Shown here: positions 28,485 to 37,383 of the stretch, in pieces | Position numbering within the stretch: the stretch's first letter is position 1 | Layout: the number at the start of each line of letters is the position of its first letter | From: Pseudoalteromonas luteoviolacea | Lineage (GTDB): Bacteria > Pseudomonadota > Gammaproteobacteria > Enterobacterales > Alteromonadaceae | Direction: 5' to 3' | DNA: 64,000 nucleotides | Assembly: GCF_001696455.1 (NCBI RefSeq) | Contig: NZ_MAUJ01000004.1 | Location: 1 to 64,000 of the forward strand | Made by a program: the position numbers and the translations under genes | Notes under the pieces: model-generated | The model's database searches: none | What the model saw: only the letters and a program-made list of their open reading frames with translations | What the model was told of the DNA's origin: nothing

Positions 28485-28932
28485 TGATTTTCTGAGTCAA
28501 CATACAATGTCTGACATCATGGCCGTAGAAGTAGCCAGTCATCCACATCCGTGGAGTGAAAAGACACTGGCTTCATGTATTGGCGGGCGTTACTTTAATG
28601 CGAGCCTAACGTGTGATGGTGAATTGATTGGCTACTATATTGCTGAGCGGGCAGGCCCTGATTACACACTGATGAATATCTGTGTGCACCCACAAAAGCA
28701 AGGTCAGGGGTTAGCCACACTTTTAATGCAGTCATTGATACAACGTTGTATTGAAGAACAAGCAGAAAACTTATTTTTAGAAGTGCGTGCTTCAAATACC
28801 ACAGCCATCGCACTATATGAAAAAATGGGGCTAACGATAATGGGTAAACGTAAACACTATTACCCCACAATCGATGGCAAAGAAGATGCGATTTTGATGG
28901 GACTGCAATTTGCCGCGCAAGCGAGCGAGTAA
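28468..28932 (+). CDS. rimI: ribosomal protein S18 alanine N-acetyltransferase
   Basis: GNAT acetyltransferase of 154 aa that acetylates the N-terminal alanine of ribosomal protein S18. The acetyl-CoA motif A reads MNICVHPQKQGQGLATLLM (V..Q..G.G), followed by FLEVRASNTTAIALYEKMGLTIMGKRKHYYP, a RimI-specific block with the catalytic Glu and Tyr. It overlaps holD by 17 bp; a GTG one codon earlier is also open. Converges on the hybrid kinase gene. Confidence 0.92.
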   Translation: MLIPSNDFLSQHTMSDIMAVEVASHPHPWSEKTLASCIGGRYFNASLTCDGELIGYYIAERAGPDYTLMNICVHPQKQGQGLATLLMQSLIQRCIEEQAENLFLEVRASNTTAIALYEKMGLTIMGKRKHYYPTIDGKEDAILMGLQFAAQASE

Positions 28933-28938
28933 CCTCGC

Positions 28939-31617
28939 TTATCGTGCAGCTTGCAGTTGTACCTCTTCATTACTCAAAGTGTATTTAATGGCTTGTACGA
29001 GGCTAAGTGTTGCATATTGCCATTGCGCTTTATTGTTGTCTCTGAGGCTATTTTCAAGCTCTCCAGCCGCGCTGTGAATATTGGTAAAACCAAAACAGCC
29101 AGCACTGCCTTTTAGGCTGTGTGCTAAAGCGCGCAGTGATTCCCAATCTTGTTCACTATACAATGACTCTACAAGCTCCATTTGCTCCGGCAGCTTTTCG
29201 AGATAGTTTTGACTTATCTGCAAAAACTTCTCACTTTCGAGTAAGTTGTTCCACTTAGATAAGTTATCATTGTCCACTTGCAAAAACTCAAGAAGTACCG
29301 CGCCGAGCTTTTCTCTGTCAATAGGTTTACCAAGTGTGGCATCACACCCTGCCGCAAGGTAGTTATCAATGTCATTTTTCATAATGTTGGCGGTCAGGGC
29401 AACGATAGGGCCATCATAGGCCGCATGTCTCAGCATTTCAGTTGCTTCTAGACCACCCATGACAGGCATTTGCATATCCATGAGAATGAGGTCGTAGTCA
29501 TTCACCAGTGACATTTCAACGGCCTCAGCACCATTGTTGGCGATATCCGGTACAAGCCCCCACGTGCTCAATAATAACGTAATGAGCTCTTGATTATCTT
29601 TATTGTCTTCGGCCAGTAATATATTGGCTTCAAGTTGCTTTTCAGCCAATTCTTGCGTGCTACTAATCTGATTGTGAATATATGAGTCGCAGTCTATCCA
29701 TTCAATATTGGTGGTTTGATGGTTGGCAGCGATACTAATTGAAAATACACTGCCATTACCTTGTTCACTGGTGACCTGAACATCACCGCCGAGTAATTGG
29801 GCTAGGTTTTTAGAAATACACAACCCTAGACCGGTGCCGCCAAATCGCCTCGTCGTGGTGGTATCTGCTTGCTCAAAGGGCTTGAAGACTCTCTCCATTT
29901 CACTTTCAGACATACCAATACCTGTGTCCTTGATCACAAAAACAAAGTGATCTGGGCCTGTTTTAAAGTCTACGCCAATAATGATGCTGCCCTGTTCAGT
30001 GAATTTGACAGCATTACTGGCAATATTGAGCAGGATTTGTTTCAGTCGCGTTTCGTCGCTATTGAGCACTTTTGGTAGTGGGAAGTTATAATCGAGCATG
30101 AAGTCGAGCTGCTTTTCTTCAGCCATTGGTAAGATAATGGACTCAACATCTTTGAGCAGCGGAAGGAACTCAATTTCATTTTGCTCAACTTCCAGTTTCT
30201 CAGCTTCGATTTTGGACAGATCAAGGATGTTATTGATCAGTTCTAATAAGTGTTTTGAATTGCGTAAAATAGTGTCGAGATGGAGTTCTGCATTTTTTGC
30301 TTGTGGGTTGTGCAGTAACTGCTCCGTGAAGCCCATGATTGCGGTAAGCGGGGTGCGGATCTCATGACTCATGTTGGCTAAAAAGCGGCTCTTGAGCTGA
30401 TTGGCCTGCTCAGCTTCTGTAATGGCGACTTCCAACTGTTGGTTCATCTCTTCTAGCGCGCGAGTACGATTTTCTACCTTTTCTTCAAGGTGTAGTTTGT
30501 AATCTTCAAGCTCGCCTTGGAAGTCACGTATTTGCTTGACCATGTGATTAAAGTCGTCAAACAGTGTCCCAACCTCATCGTCTTCGTGGGCTGGCAAAAA
30601 TACCGATAAATCACCGTCACCAACACGGTGACTCGCTTCTCCCAGCAGTTCGATTGGCGTTAAAAGCAAATTACGAACAACGATAAAAATGAGCACAGGC
30701 AGCGTGACTACAGACAAGATAACAATCAAGGCGGTAATGAGGCTAATGGCCTTCCCTGATTGGTACAAAATACTCTTGGGGATCGTTGAAATATAATAAT
30801 ATCCACCACTCAATTGGGCACTATAAGTCATGCGCTTAAGTTCATCCACGGAAGGCAGCACAATTGAGTCGAGCTTACCGCGATCTGCCAATGAGCTGAT
30901 TTGTGCCATTTCTTGATCGCTTAAATAACTTTGTGTGAAGTGCCCATCGGATGAAAACAGTACCTCACCTTGCCCTGAAACAAGTAAGTTAAGCGTGTTG
31001 TCATAAGGTGCCTCTAATATGCTACTTGAGATGATAGAAGGGGCGACTTGAACAATGATATAACCTTGACGTTGGGGTCTTTTTAGGTGGAAGTTTACGC
31101 TATAAATTTGCTGTACAAAATACAGTTGCGTGCCGCCTTCTTTCGCAGGCAGCATGTATTGCTGCTGACGTAAGTTACTTTTAATTACTTGATCAAAAAA
31201 CGGATATTCTTCGGGGGCAAAGCTTAAGTTGCTGGAGTAAAATGCCGTGCTGTTACCTACCGAGTCCACTAAATTGATACTGATAATATCGGGGTAAGCT
31301 TCACTATAGCTGGCAAAAACGTCCATCAAGGCACCTAACCTTTTGGTCTTGGTTTGGTTTTCATTAGGTGCTGTGATTAAAAAGTCACTCAGGACAGGAG
31401 AAGTAGACAGTAACTTTGTTGTGGACTGATAGATTTCCATGTAGTTGAACATTTTTTGCTGTTGTTGTTCAACAAAGCGACTAACAATTAATTTAGCCTG
31501 TTTTTGCGTTGAGCTAGTGACATTGGTTAGCGTAAAGCCACCCAAAAATAAAAGAGGAAGGATCACCAGTGGAGTGATATACCACAGTAATCTGATACTG
31601 AGCTTACTGGTTTTCAT
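28939..31617 (-). CDS. hybrid sensor histidine kinase with receiver and Hpt domains
   Basis: An 892 aa inner-membrane phosphorelay kinase. Order: TM1 (about 12-32), periplasmic double-Cache-like sensor (about 35-285), TM2 (about 290-315), HAMP (about 315-370), coiled linker, HisKA with SHEIRTP (His418), HATPase with N-box (535), DTGIGM (564-569) and GTGLGL (594-599), receiver domain with Asp714 in LMDMQMP and Lys764, and a C-terminal Hpt with AHSLKGSAG (His833). This four-step His-Asp-His layout resembles BarA/ArcB-type kinases, but the large Cache sensor differs. Signal and partner regulator are unknown; no response regulator gene is adjacent. Confidence 0.92.
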   Translation of the reverse strand: MKTSKLSIRLLWYITPLVILPLLFLGGFTLTNVTSSTQKQAKLIVSRFVEQQQQKMFNYMEIYQSTTKLLSTSPVLSDFLITAPNENQTKTKRLGALMDVFASYSEAYPDIISINLVDSVGNSTAFYSSNLSFAPEEYPFFDQVIKSNLRQQQYMLPAKEGGTQLYFVQQIYSVNFHLKRPQRQGYIIVQVAPSIISSSILEAPYDNTLNLLVSGQGEVLFSSDGHFTQSYLSDQEMAQISSLADRGKLDSIVLPSVDELKRMTYSAQLSGGYYYISTIPKSILYQSGKAISLITALIVILSVVTLPVLIFIVVRNLLLTPIELLGEASHRVGDGDLSVFLPAHEDDEVGTLFDDFNHMVKQIRDFQGELEDYKLHLEEKVENRTRALEEMNQQLEVAITEAEQANQLKSRFLANMSHEIRTPLTAIMGFTEQLLHNPQAKNAELHLDTILRNSKHLLELINNILDLSKIEAEKLEVEQNEIEFLPLLKDVESIILPMAEEKQLDFMLDYNFPLPKVLNSDETRLKQILLNIASNAVKFTEQGSIIIGVDFKTGPDHFVFVIKDTGIGMSESEMERVFKPFEQADTTTTRRFGGTGLGLCISKNLAQLLGGDVQVTSEQGNGSVFSISIAANHQTTNIEWIDCDSYIHNQISSTQELAEKQLEANILLAEDNKDNQELITLLLSTWGLVPDIANNGAEAVEMSLVNDYDLILMDMQMPVMGGLEATEMLRHAAYDGPIVALTANIMKNDIDNYLAAGCDATLGKPIDREKLGAVLLEFLQVDNDNLSKWNNLLESEKFLQISQNYLEKLPEQMELVESLYSEQDWESLRALAHSLKGSAGCFGFTNIHSAAGELENSLRDNNKAQWQYATLSLVQAIKYTLSNEEVQLQAAR

Positions 31618-32231
31618 CTATCCTGATATCCATATTTGCCTGTACTAGCCGAATTACTATCCATTAGAAGTCCAAACACAGATCATATGATGGCTAGCTG
31701 AATTTCTCAAGTTTTTGAGAAAAAGAGGGAGGGCATAGCGCTTACTTGCTCGCTTTAGCTAACAGCTTGCACAAAAGACACGCGTGTCTTTTAACTTACG
31801 AGCAAAAGAATAATGGTACGCTTAAATCTAAAACGATATTGTCTTTGACATAAATCGCATATTGCTGCTTTTTATCAACATGGAGTGACTCATTGGTAGA
31901 GCCCAATATTTGGCAGGAAAAGCATGATATGGTTGAAGCTGTTGAAAAAGACGGAAAGAAATTCAGAACCCGCTTTTTACAATACATCAGGGAAGTGTGT
32001 CGATACGAATCATCGTTTTCGACACTTTAATGATTCTGCTAGTGAACCTAGTTTAAGGGTAAGAAATGCGGAAATAGCAAATGGCTGTTCCCGAGTTACA
32101 ACTCGTTGTTCAATATCAGGTGATGGAATCTGAATGACTGATATTGCAAGTTATACCTAGTAGTAGCAAGCAGGTACTCTTAATTACCTTCATTATTTTA
32201 AGATGGAAAATGCACAAAAAGGGAAGTGCTA
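31618..32231. other. 614-bp intergenic region rich in inverted repeats
   Basis: No convincing gene. It contains a perfect 20-bp palindrome, AAAAGACACGCGTGTCTTTT (31773-31792); a long compound hairpin at 31997-32025 (GTGTCGA ... TCGACAC with an inner ACGA/TCGT stem); CGAGTT-ac-AACTCG at about 32092-32105; and the 9-bp inverted repeat CAATATCAG / CTGATATTG (32111-32146). The 31773 palindrome could terminate transcription in either direction; the others could be operators, small-RNA folds, or decay of a former gene. Confidence 0.45.
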
Positions 32232-33076
32232 ATGTCTAGATTTATATATACCTTTTTACAGTGGCTGGCTGTAAGTTTGATTGTTTGCTTGAGCACGTTT
32301 ATGCATCAACTTCAGAGTCTCTCCCCGAATTCAAATATCTGATAACTTGTCATGGTTGTGATGATGTTCAATCTCGCGCCAGTGCATTTAGGTATGTTAC
32401 AAACCCCAGCCGACATGAAGATCTCATAGAGCGAATATACTATAAACAGCTTGTTGCGACTCAGCATACTCTACCAAAAACGTATGCGGCAGGCCTTGGT
32501 TCGGCACTGGAAAAGCTGCGCAAACAGGCTTCTGATAAAGTCAATGCGAGTTCGGGTTACCCTGCAACTATTTATGTTTATGACCATACAAAGCCGTCGT
32601 TAACTAAGTATCAAGCATCTGGCGAGCAGCTCTTTAAAGTACAAAAGATCACTCTTTTATCATTAAAAGAGCAAGCTGCCATAGAAGTAATACGTGGAGT
32701 TTTTGAAAAGCTCACGCATAAGAATAGCCATTTAACCGAGGGAGGTTATCTTTTGAGTGAGGTACTAGCAGAAAGTAACCCCTATGGGGAAAATGCCAGA
32801 GATTTGATATTAAAAGCGGCTTATAAAAAAACACTTTATTGGCGACACCAGCGTGATCTTGAGCGAGAAGCCAAGGTCGAACTCGAGGTGGCTCAAACGT
32901 ATTTGGCGTATCTAAACCCCAATAACTTTCAGTATAAGCTATTGCACAAGCTGGCGTTTAAAGATGATAGCTTCGCAATCGTACGTATTGACAGAGTGAA
33001 TAATCAATTTGAGCTTGTTTATGCAGAAGACAGTAATGGGAAGAAAATCTACCCTCATTTAATTGATGCGCCATGA
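32232..33076 (+). CDS. secreted protein of unknown function, apparent frameshift after signal peptide
   Basis: A signal-peptide frame opens at ATG 32232 behind a strong GGGAAG ribosome site (MSRFIYTFLQWLAVSLIVC..) but hits a stop at 32340-32342. The mature sequence is in another frame, open from GTG 32261 to 33076, continuing as ..VYASTSESLPEFKYLITCHGCDD. The two frames join naturally at the TTT run 32298-32300: one extra T would give a complete ~280 aa exported protein with a normal cleavage site before STSES. The mature part has a CHGC motif, basic helices and no recognised family. It is either a genuine one-base deletion (recent pseudogene or phase-variable), or a sequencing error; the clean remaining frame argues against old decay. 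Confidence 0.65.
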
Positions 33077-33114
33077 ATGTAGTTTAGAAATGGCGTTACT
33101 ATAAATAGGACATA

Positions 33115-33154
33115 AACAATGCCAATTGCAGTAAGTACCGCAATTGGCATTGTT
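33115..33154. terminator. bidirectional terminator
   Basis: Perfect 15-bp stem AACAATGCCAATTGC / GCAATTGGCATTGTT with a 10-nt loop between two converging genes. Confidence 0.8.
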
Positions 33155-33161
33155 ATTAAAT

Positions 33162-35885
33162 TTATAACGCGCTAAATAATTCTATTTCAGCAAGCTGTAG
33201 TAGATCATTGCCATTGGCATCTGTGGCAGTGTGAGTTAAGTCAATTCGATAGTGACTAAATTGTATTTCATTTTCGATTCTGAACATCTTGGTTTGATTA
33301 CGTGCATCAAAATGCTCTTCGCTGCGTGTATCTAGCGTGTGCCAGTGAACACCATCATTGGAGCCGAGTAATTCCCAACTGGCAGGATCGCGCTCTGGTG
33401 CGTCGTTGCCACTGGTGATGCTATAAGCATGTAATACGTGCTGTGTGGGCGCTTCAAATTGTAGCCAACCACGTTGCGTGAGCGCGACATATTTATTGCT
33501 AAAGTCGCCATCGAAAGCACTCTCAAAGCCTTCCCCCCATTGAGCGAAGCCTTGGTGTTCCGCACTGAGTTTGCCACCCGCAAGTACAAAATTATCGAGC
33601 TCAAGCGGAAGAGTCGCGGTCGCTTTATCTATCAGTAAGTCGATATCCGCAATCTGAAAAACCTCTTGCCCATTTACTTGTGGACCACTGTTCACAAAGC
33701 TAAATTTATAGTGACTATATGGCACGTCGAGATCCAATACAAAATCTCGGGTTTCTAAGCGGCGGCTAAAAACTTGGTTTGATTGTGTATCGATAACATG
33801 CCAATCAGCGCCATTTTTTGATGCAGATAACGTCCAGCTACTTGGATCTCTGCTTGGCTGATTCTCCCCAACCGTTAAGCGATAACCTTTGAGCCGACCC
33901 TCGCCATAACCGGAGTAGGAGATATCGGCCCTCGGTTGAATTGTTAAATATTTTGAGTAGCGATCTCCATCAAAGGCGTTTTCGATAGCATAAATGGGAT
34001 CGACAGGAGGTTGTGATACTGCTGCGTCCCCACCGATTTTTACCAGACTAATTTGATCCGCAGGAATTGGCGGGGCTTCAGGTGCAGCACCTAAAGTAGC
34101 CTGATATTTTTGCCACAAGACTTTGATATCTTGGTTTAAGATACGCTTAAGTGCTTCTTCAAGCGTCCACTCCCAACCCTCACGCTGACTTGTGAGCACC
34201 ATTTGATTTATTTTGTATGTGAAATCCGCATCGTAGTTATCCTGTAACCAAGATAGGAAAAAGCCCGTGTTGGTATAGCCACCTAACCAGTTTCTTGCAG
34301 GAGATGGTTTACGAGTAGCGTGGTACCCAGCTCGGATCCGAACTAAATCTGCAATGCCCTCGATAATAGCGTGAACTTCGCCGCCGTCTTGCATCGCACC
34401 TGTTGGGAAATGTTGATAACCATGGACCAGTTCATGCCAAAATACGCCAAGTAGCTCGTAAATTACCTCTTCATCACTCGCGTTTGCCAGTGACTCTGTA
34501 ATGTACTTGGTGCTAAATGCAATCTCCATGTTACGGCCTGAACCTGCGCGATAAGCTAACGTATCCATCCATTTTAAGCTGAAGGTCACTGAATCGAATT
34601 CAGGAGACTCTCCATAGTGTTTATAGAGAAATTGGTTTACTTGTAGGGTGACATCATTGATGGTTTTTTCTAGATCAGGGAACAATCGATTAATTCGCTT
34701 GTAGCCTTCACTTTCGGTGTCTTCATGGGCAAATTTAATCTCCGGGTAGTTAAAGCCTTGCCAAGGGTTTTGTGGGTCGACCACTTTGACTTGTTGGGTC
34801 GCGACCTCGCTTTGCCCGTGCCAGTTATAAGAGGTTAGTTTGACTGATTTAACACCCGGTGTTTTAAATACGACTTGTGGGTTTTTAGCCAGGCTCGTTT
34901 CAGGGGTGCCGTGCTCAAATTGCCATTCAAAACTATTTGGTACATTACTGCTGGCATCATTAAAAGTGATGGGCGTATTGATAAATACAGTATTAGTGTC
35001 GCTGCTGATATTGGCTATGGGTAACTGTGTCTTAGCAAACAAATCAATCTCAGCGATTTGAAGTAGGTCGTAGCCCCAGTTATCGGTGCCTTTGTGACTT
35101 AATTCAAAGCGATAATGTTTAAATTGAGGTGCCTGCTCGACTTGATAGGTTTTTTGTTCGAATCGTTGATTGAAAACCTCTCCTTCGCGGCTGTCTAACG
35201 GCTGCCAACTTTCACCATCATTGGAGCCCAACAGTGTCCAATTATGTGGGTCTCTCCCTGGAGCATCGTTTGCGGAAGTAAATTGGTATTGCGCAATTTG
35301 CTTCGGTTCTGCTAATGATACTTGTATCCAGCCTTGAGGCTTCAAGGTGACGTACTTAGTACGAGGATCGCCATCGAATGCATTCCCCAAGCCTTCGCCA
35401 GCAGGGGAGTCTGCTTGTTGTTCTGTTAGCTCGGTGTGAGCGTTGACGACGCTGTGCAATGCGCTAGGATCGTTTCGTTTATCGTGGGCGAGCTTTTCCC
35501 AAACTTGGCTTGTATTTGGTTTGTCATTGCGAGTCCACCAACGCGCTTTGAATAATTCACCTTTGAAGGCAACAACGTGGCCCTTTGTATAGGTTTGTGA
35601 GCTTAACCATGGTGAGTTTGATTGGGCAGTGTCATTTACAAATTGCAAGAGTTGCCAAGCGCCTGACTTGTTTTCTCTTGGTGTATCACCTTGCGTCCAC
35701 CAGCTCGCTTGATAAAGCGCACCTTCAAATAGTGCGCGCTGGCCTTTTTTATAGGCGATTTGCGATTGCCATTCTAATGGAGAATTTGAGATCTGTTGAC
35801 GAGGTTGATGTGTGTGTCCAGAGTGTGCTTGAACAGCCGTCGACTGAATTGCTAAGGCGATGGCACACAATGCATATTTCTTCAT
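33162..35885 (-). CDS. secreted multidomain metalloprotease (BSP type) with chitin-binding-like and discoidin domains
   Basis: A 907 aa exported protein. Signal peptide 1-20 (ending VQA), then two carbohydrate-binding modules of the CBM5/12 type (about 36-80 and 92-132; W..Y.KG..V.F.G..Y.A.WWT), a discoidin/F5-8C domain (about 150-285), a PKD-like domain (about 290-368), a basic-secretory-protein-type peptidase domain (about 375-600) with HELVHGYQH (484-492), and two further discoidin domains (about 612-752, 765-905). The domain set indicates an extracellular protease that binds chitin or other polysaccharide surfaces. A LacI-like palindrome precedes it. The combination with three discoidin copies is uncommon. 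Not in an operon. Confidence 0.85.
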   Translation of the reverse strand: MKKYALCAIALAIQSTAVQAHSGHTHQPRQQISNSPLEWQSQIAYKKGQRALFEGALYQASWWTQGDTPRENKSGAWQLLQFVNDTAQSNSPWLSSQTYTKGHVVAFKGELFKARWWTRNDKPNTSQVWEKLAHDKRNDPSALHSVVNAHTELTEQQADSPAGEGLGNAFDGDPRTKYVTLKPQGWIQVSLAEPKQIAQYQFTSANDAPGRDPHNWTLLGSNDGESWQPLDSREGEVFNQRFEQKTYQVEQAPQFKHYRFELSHKGTDNWGYDLLQIAEIDLFAKTQLPIANISSDTNTVFINTPITFNDASSNVPNSFEWQFEHGTPETSLAKNPQVVFKTPGVKSVKLTSYNWHGQSEVATQQVKVVDPQNPWQGFNYPEIKFAHEDTESEGYKRINRLFPDLEKTINDVTLQVNQFLYKHYGESPEFDSVTFSLKWMDTLAYRAGSGRNMEIAFSTKYITESLANASDEEVIYELLGVFWHELVHGYQHFPTGAMQDGGEVHAIIEGIADLVRIRAGYHATRKPSPARNWLGGYTNTGFFLSWLQDNYDADFTYKINQMVLTSQREGWEWTLEEALKRILNQDIKVLWQKYQATLGAAPEAPPIPADQISLVKIGGDAAVSQPPVDPIYAIENAFDGDRYSKYLTIQPRADISYSGYGEGRLKGYRLTVGENQPSRDPSSWTLSASKNGADWHVIDTQSNQVFSRRLETRDFVLDLDVPYSHYKFSFVNSGPQVNGQEVFQIADIDLLIDKATATLPLELDNFVLAGGKLSAEHQGFAQWGEGFESAFDGDFSNKYVALTQRGWLQFEAPTQHVLHAYSITSGNDAPERDPASWELLGSNDGVHWHTLDTRSEEHFDARNQTKMFRIENEIQFSHYRIDLTHTATDANGNDLLQLAEIELFSAL

Positions 35886-35921
35886 GACTAACTCCCATTA
35901 TGTCATTTTGTTATTATTGAT

Positions 35922-35933
35922 TGGAACGTTCCA
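35922..35933. promoter_or_regulatory. LacI-type operator candidate
   Basis: Perfect 12-bp palindrome TGGAACGTTCCA with the central CG typical of LacI/GalR-family operators, 37 bp upstream of the metalloprotease start. No LacI-family gene is in this window. Confidence 0.45.
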
Positions 35934-36030
35934 TTTATTATTGGCATAAGTTAGCTTGAAAGAAAAGTGTTTAATAAATCATCGGGGAAGAATCAGAGAA
36001 AGGAACTAGGATTGAGCAGAGGGATGGGAT

Positions 36031-36057
36031 AAAAAGCCGACCAAGTCGGCTTTTTTT
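36031..36057 (-). terminator. terminator of yeiP
   Basis: AAAAAGCCGAC-caa-GTCGGCTTTTTTT; symmetrical A- and T-tracts, so it can act on either strand; it lies just past the yeiP stop. Confidence 0.8.
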
Positions 36058-36062
36058 GACAA

Positions 36063-36635
36063 TTAACTGTCAGCACGGCTCATGAATTTAACTTCAGCTG
36101 TGTTGATCTTAATCTTGTCACCTGTCGAGATGTGCTCAGGCACCTGAACAATCAAACCAGTCGTCAATGTAGCTGGTTTTGTGCGTGCACTGGCCGAAGC
36201 GCCTTTGATTGAAGGAGCCGTTTCTTCAATTACGAGTTCAACACTGGATGGCAAGTCAACAGAAACAGGCGTGCCTTCAACGACGACTACAAGTAGACCT
36301 TTTGTGTCTTCGTTGATGAATAAGACCTGCTCCGAGATAGCTTCCTTGTTAAGGTGATATGGGGTGTAATCTTCCTCGTCCATAAACACGTACTCTTCGC
36401 CATCGACGTATGAAAACATGGCTGGACGGCGTGTTAAATCTGCCAGTTTTAGCATTTCTTCAGCTTTAAAGGTTTCATCTACCTTTCCGCCATTGACAAC
36501 ATCATACATACGCATACGGTAAAGACTACCGCCAGCACGACCCTGAGGGACTGAACGCTCAATATCGCGAACAATCATTACACGACCATTATATTCGATC
36601 GCTGCGTGCTTTTTAATTTCACTGGCCTTAGGCAT
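36063..36635 (-). CDS. yeiP: elongation factor P-like protein (YeiP/EfpL)
   Basis: A 190 aa EF-P paralogue that relieves ribosome stalling at proline-rich and related motifs. Start [18 protein letters not shown] matches the E. coli YeiP start, with GGGGA 6-7 nt upstream; 20 upstream codons in frame are not supported. Position 33 in the loop (VPQGRAGGS) is Arg, the EfpL-specific tip residue, rather than the modified Lys of EF-P. The blocks [20 protein letters not shown] and [24 protein letters not shown] are diagnostic. Confidence 0.94.
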   Translation of the reverse strand: MPKASEIKKHAAIEYNGRVMIVRDIERSVPQGRAGGSLYRMRMYDVVNGGKVDETFKAEEMLKLADLTRRPAMFSYVDGEEYVFMDEEDYTPYHLNKEAISEQVLFINEDTKGLLVVVVEGTPVSVDLPSSVELVIEETAPSIKGASASARTKPATLTTGLIVQVPEHISTGDKIKINTAEVKFMSRADS

Positions 36636-36807
36636 AGTAATTCCCCATTTAATTTTGTTTTGCAGAAAACTAGCATGAAGCTCGGTCGAGGCCAAGGTTT
36701 AAGGTAATTTTATTGCTTTGCAAAGCAGGCATGCGTTAGCATGAACCAGTATTAAGACGCTGCATAAATGCTCAGCTTTTTGATAGCTTATGTGTGAGGA
36801 AACGGAC

Positions 36808-37383
36808 ATGACCCAATATTTGGATATACGCTGTGACTGTGGTGCTTTGCAGGGCAGAGTTGCATGCAGTGCGCACTTTTTTCAAAATCGTGTAATGTGT
36901 TATTGCGATGATTGTCAGGCGTTTGTTAATCATCTCGGTCATGAAAGTTCACTCAATCAATATGGCGGTACAGATGTGTACCAAGTGAGCGCATCACAAG
37001 TGTCTATTGTGTCTGGACATGAACATCTAAAGTGTTTAAAAGTAACCCCAAAAGGTGTTCATCGTTGGTATGCGAGTTGTTGTAATGCGCCGATTGGCAA
37101 TACCATTGGTCCTCAGTGGCCATTAGTGGGATTCATTAGTTCAGTTATTGTACAGGACTTGGACAGCATTGTTGGGCCGATTAAAGGTAGTGTGTTTTGT
37201 CAGTTTGCCAATCAGCCTGTTCCAAAAGAGGTAAAAGGCCGCTGGTCTCACAAACGCATCGTCGCCACGATGGTCATAAAGTTGCTTGTGTGGCGTATAC
37301 TTGGCAAAGCGCAACCAAACCCATTTTATAAAGCTGGCAAAGCCGTCAGTAAACCTCATTGCCTTGCCAGTGATAATACGTAA
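36808..37383 (+). CDS. GFA/CENP-V-like zinc-binding protein (DUF6151-like)
   Basis: A 191 aa soluble protein with cysteine pairs arranged as in the GFA (Mss4-fold) family: CDCG (near residue 10), CYCDDC (about 37-42) and a later SCCN (near 90), consistent with one structural and one loosely bound zinc. The C-terminal basic segment (SHKRIVATMVIKLLVWRILG) is predicted helical. GFA relatives include S-(hydroxymethyl)glutathione synthase, but the active-site layout is not close enough to claim that. Start at 36808 follows GAGGAAA. It abuts the converging TPR lipoprotein gene with no gap. Confidence 0.7.
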   Translation: MTQYLDIRCDCGALQGRVACSAHFFQNRVMCYCDDCQAFVNHLGHESSLNQYGGTDVYQVSASQVSIVSGHEHLKCLKVTPKGVHRWYASCCNAPIGNTIGPQWPLVGFISSVIVQDLDSIVGPIKGSVFCQFANQPVPKEVKGRWSHKRIVATMVIKLLVWRILGKAQPNPFYKAGKAVSKPHCLASDNT

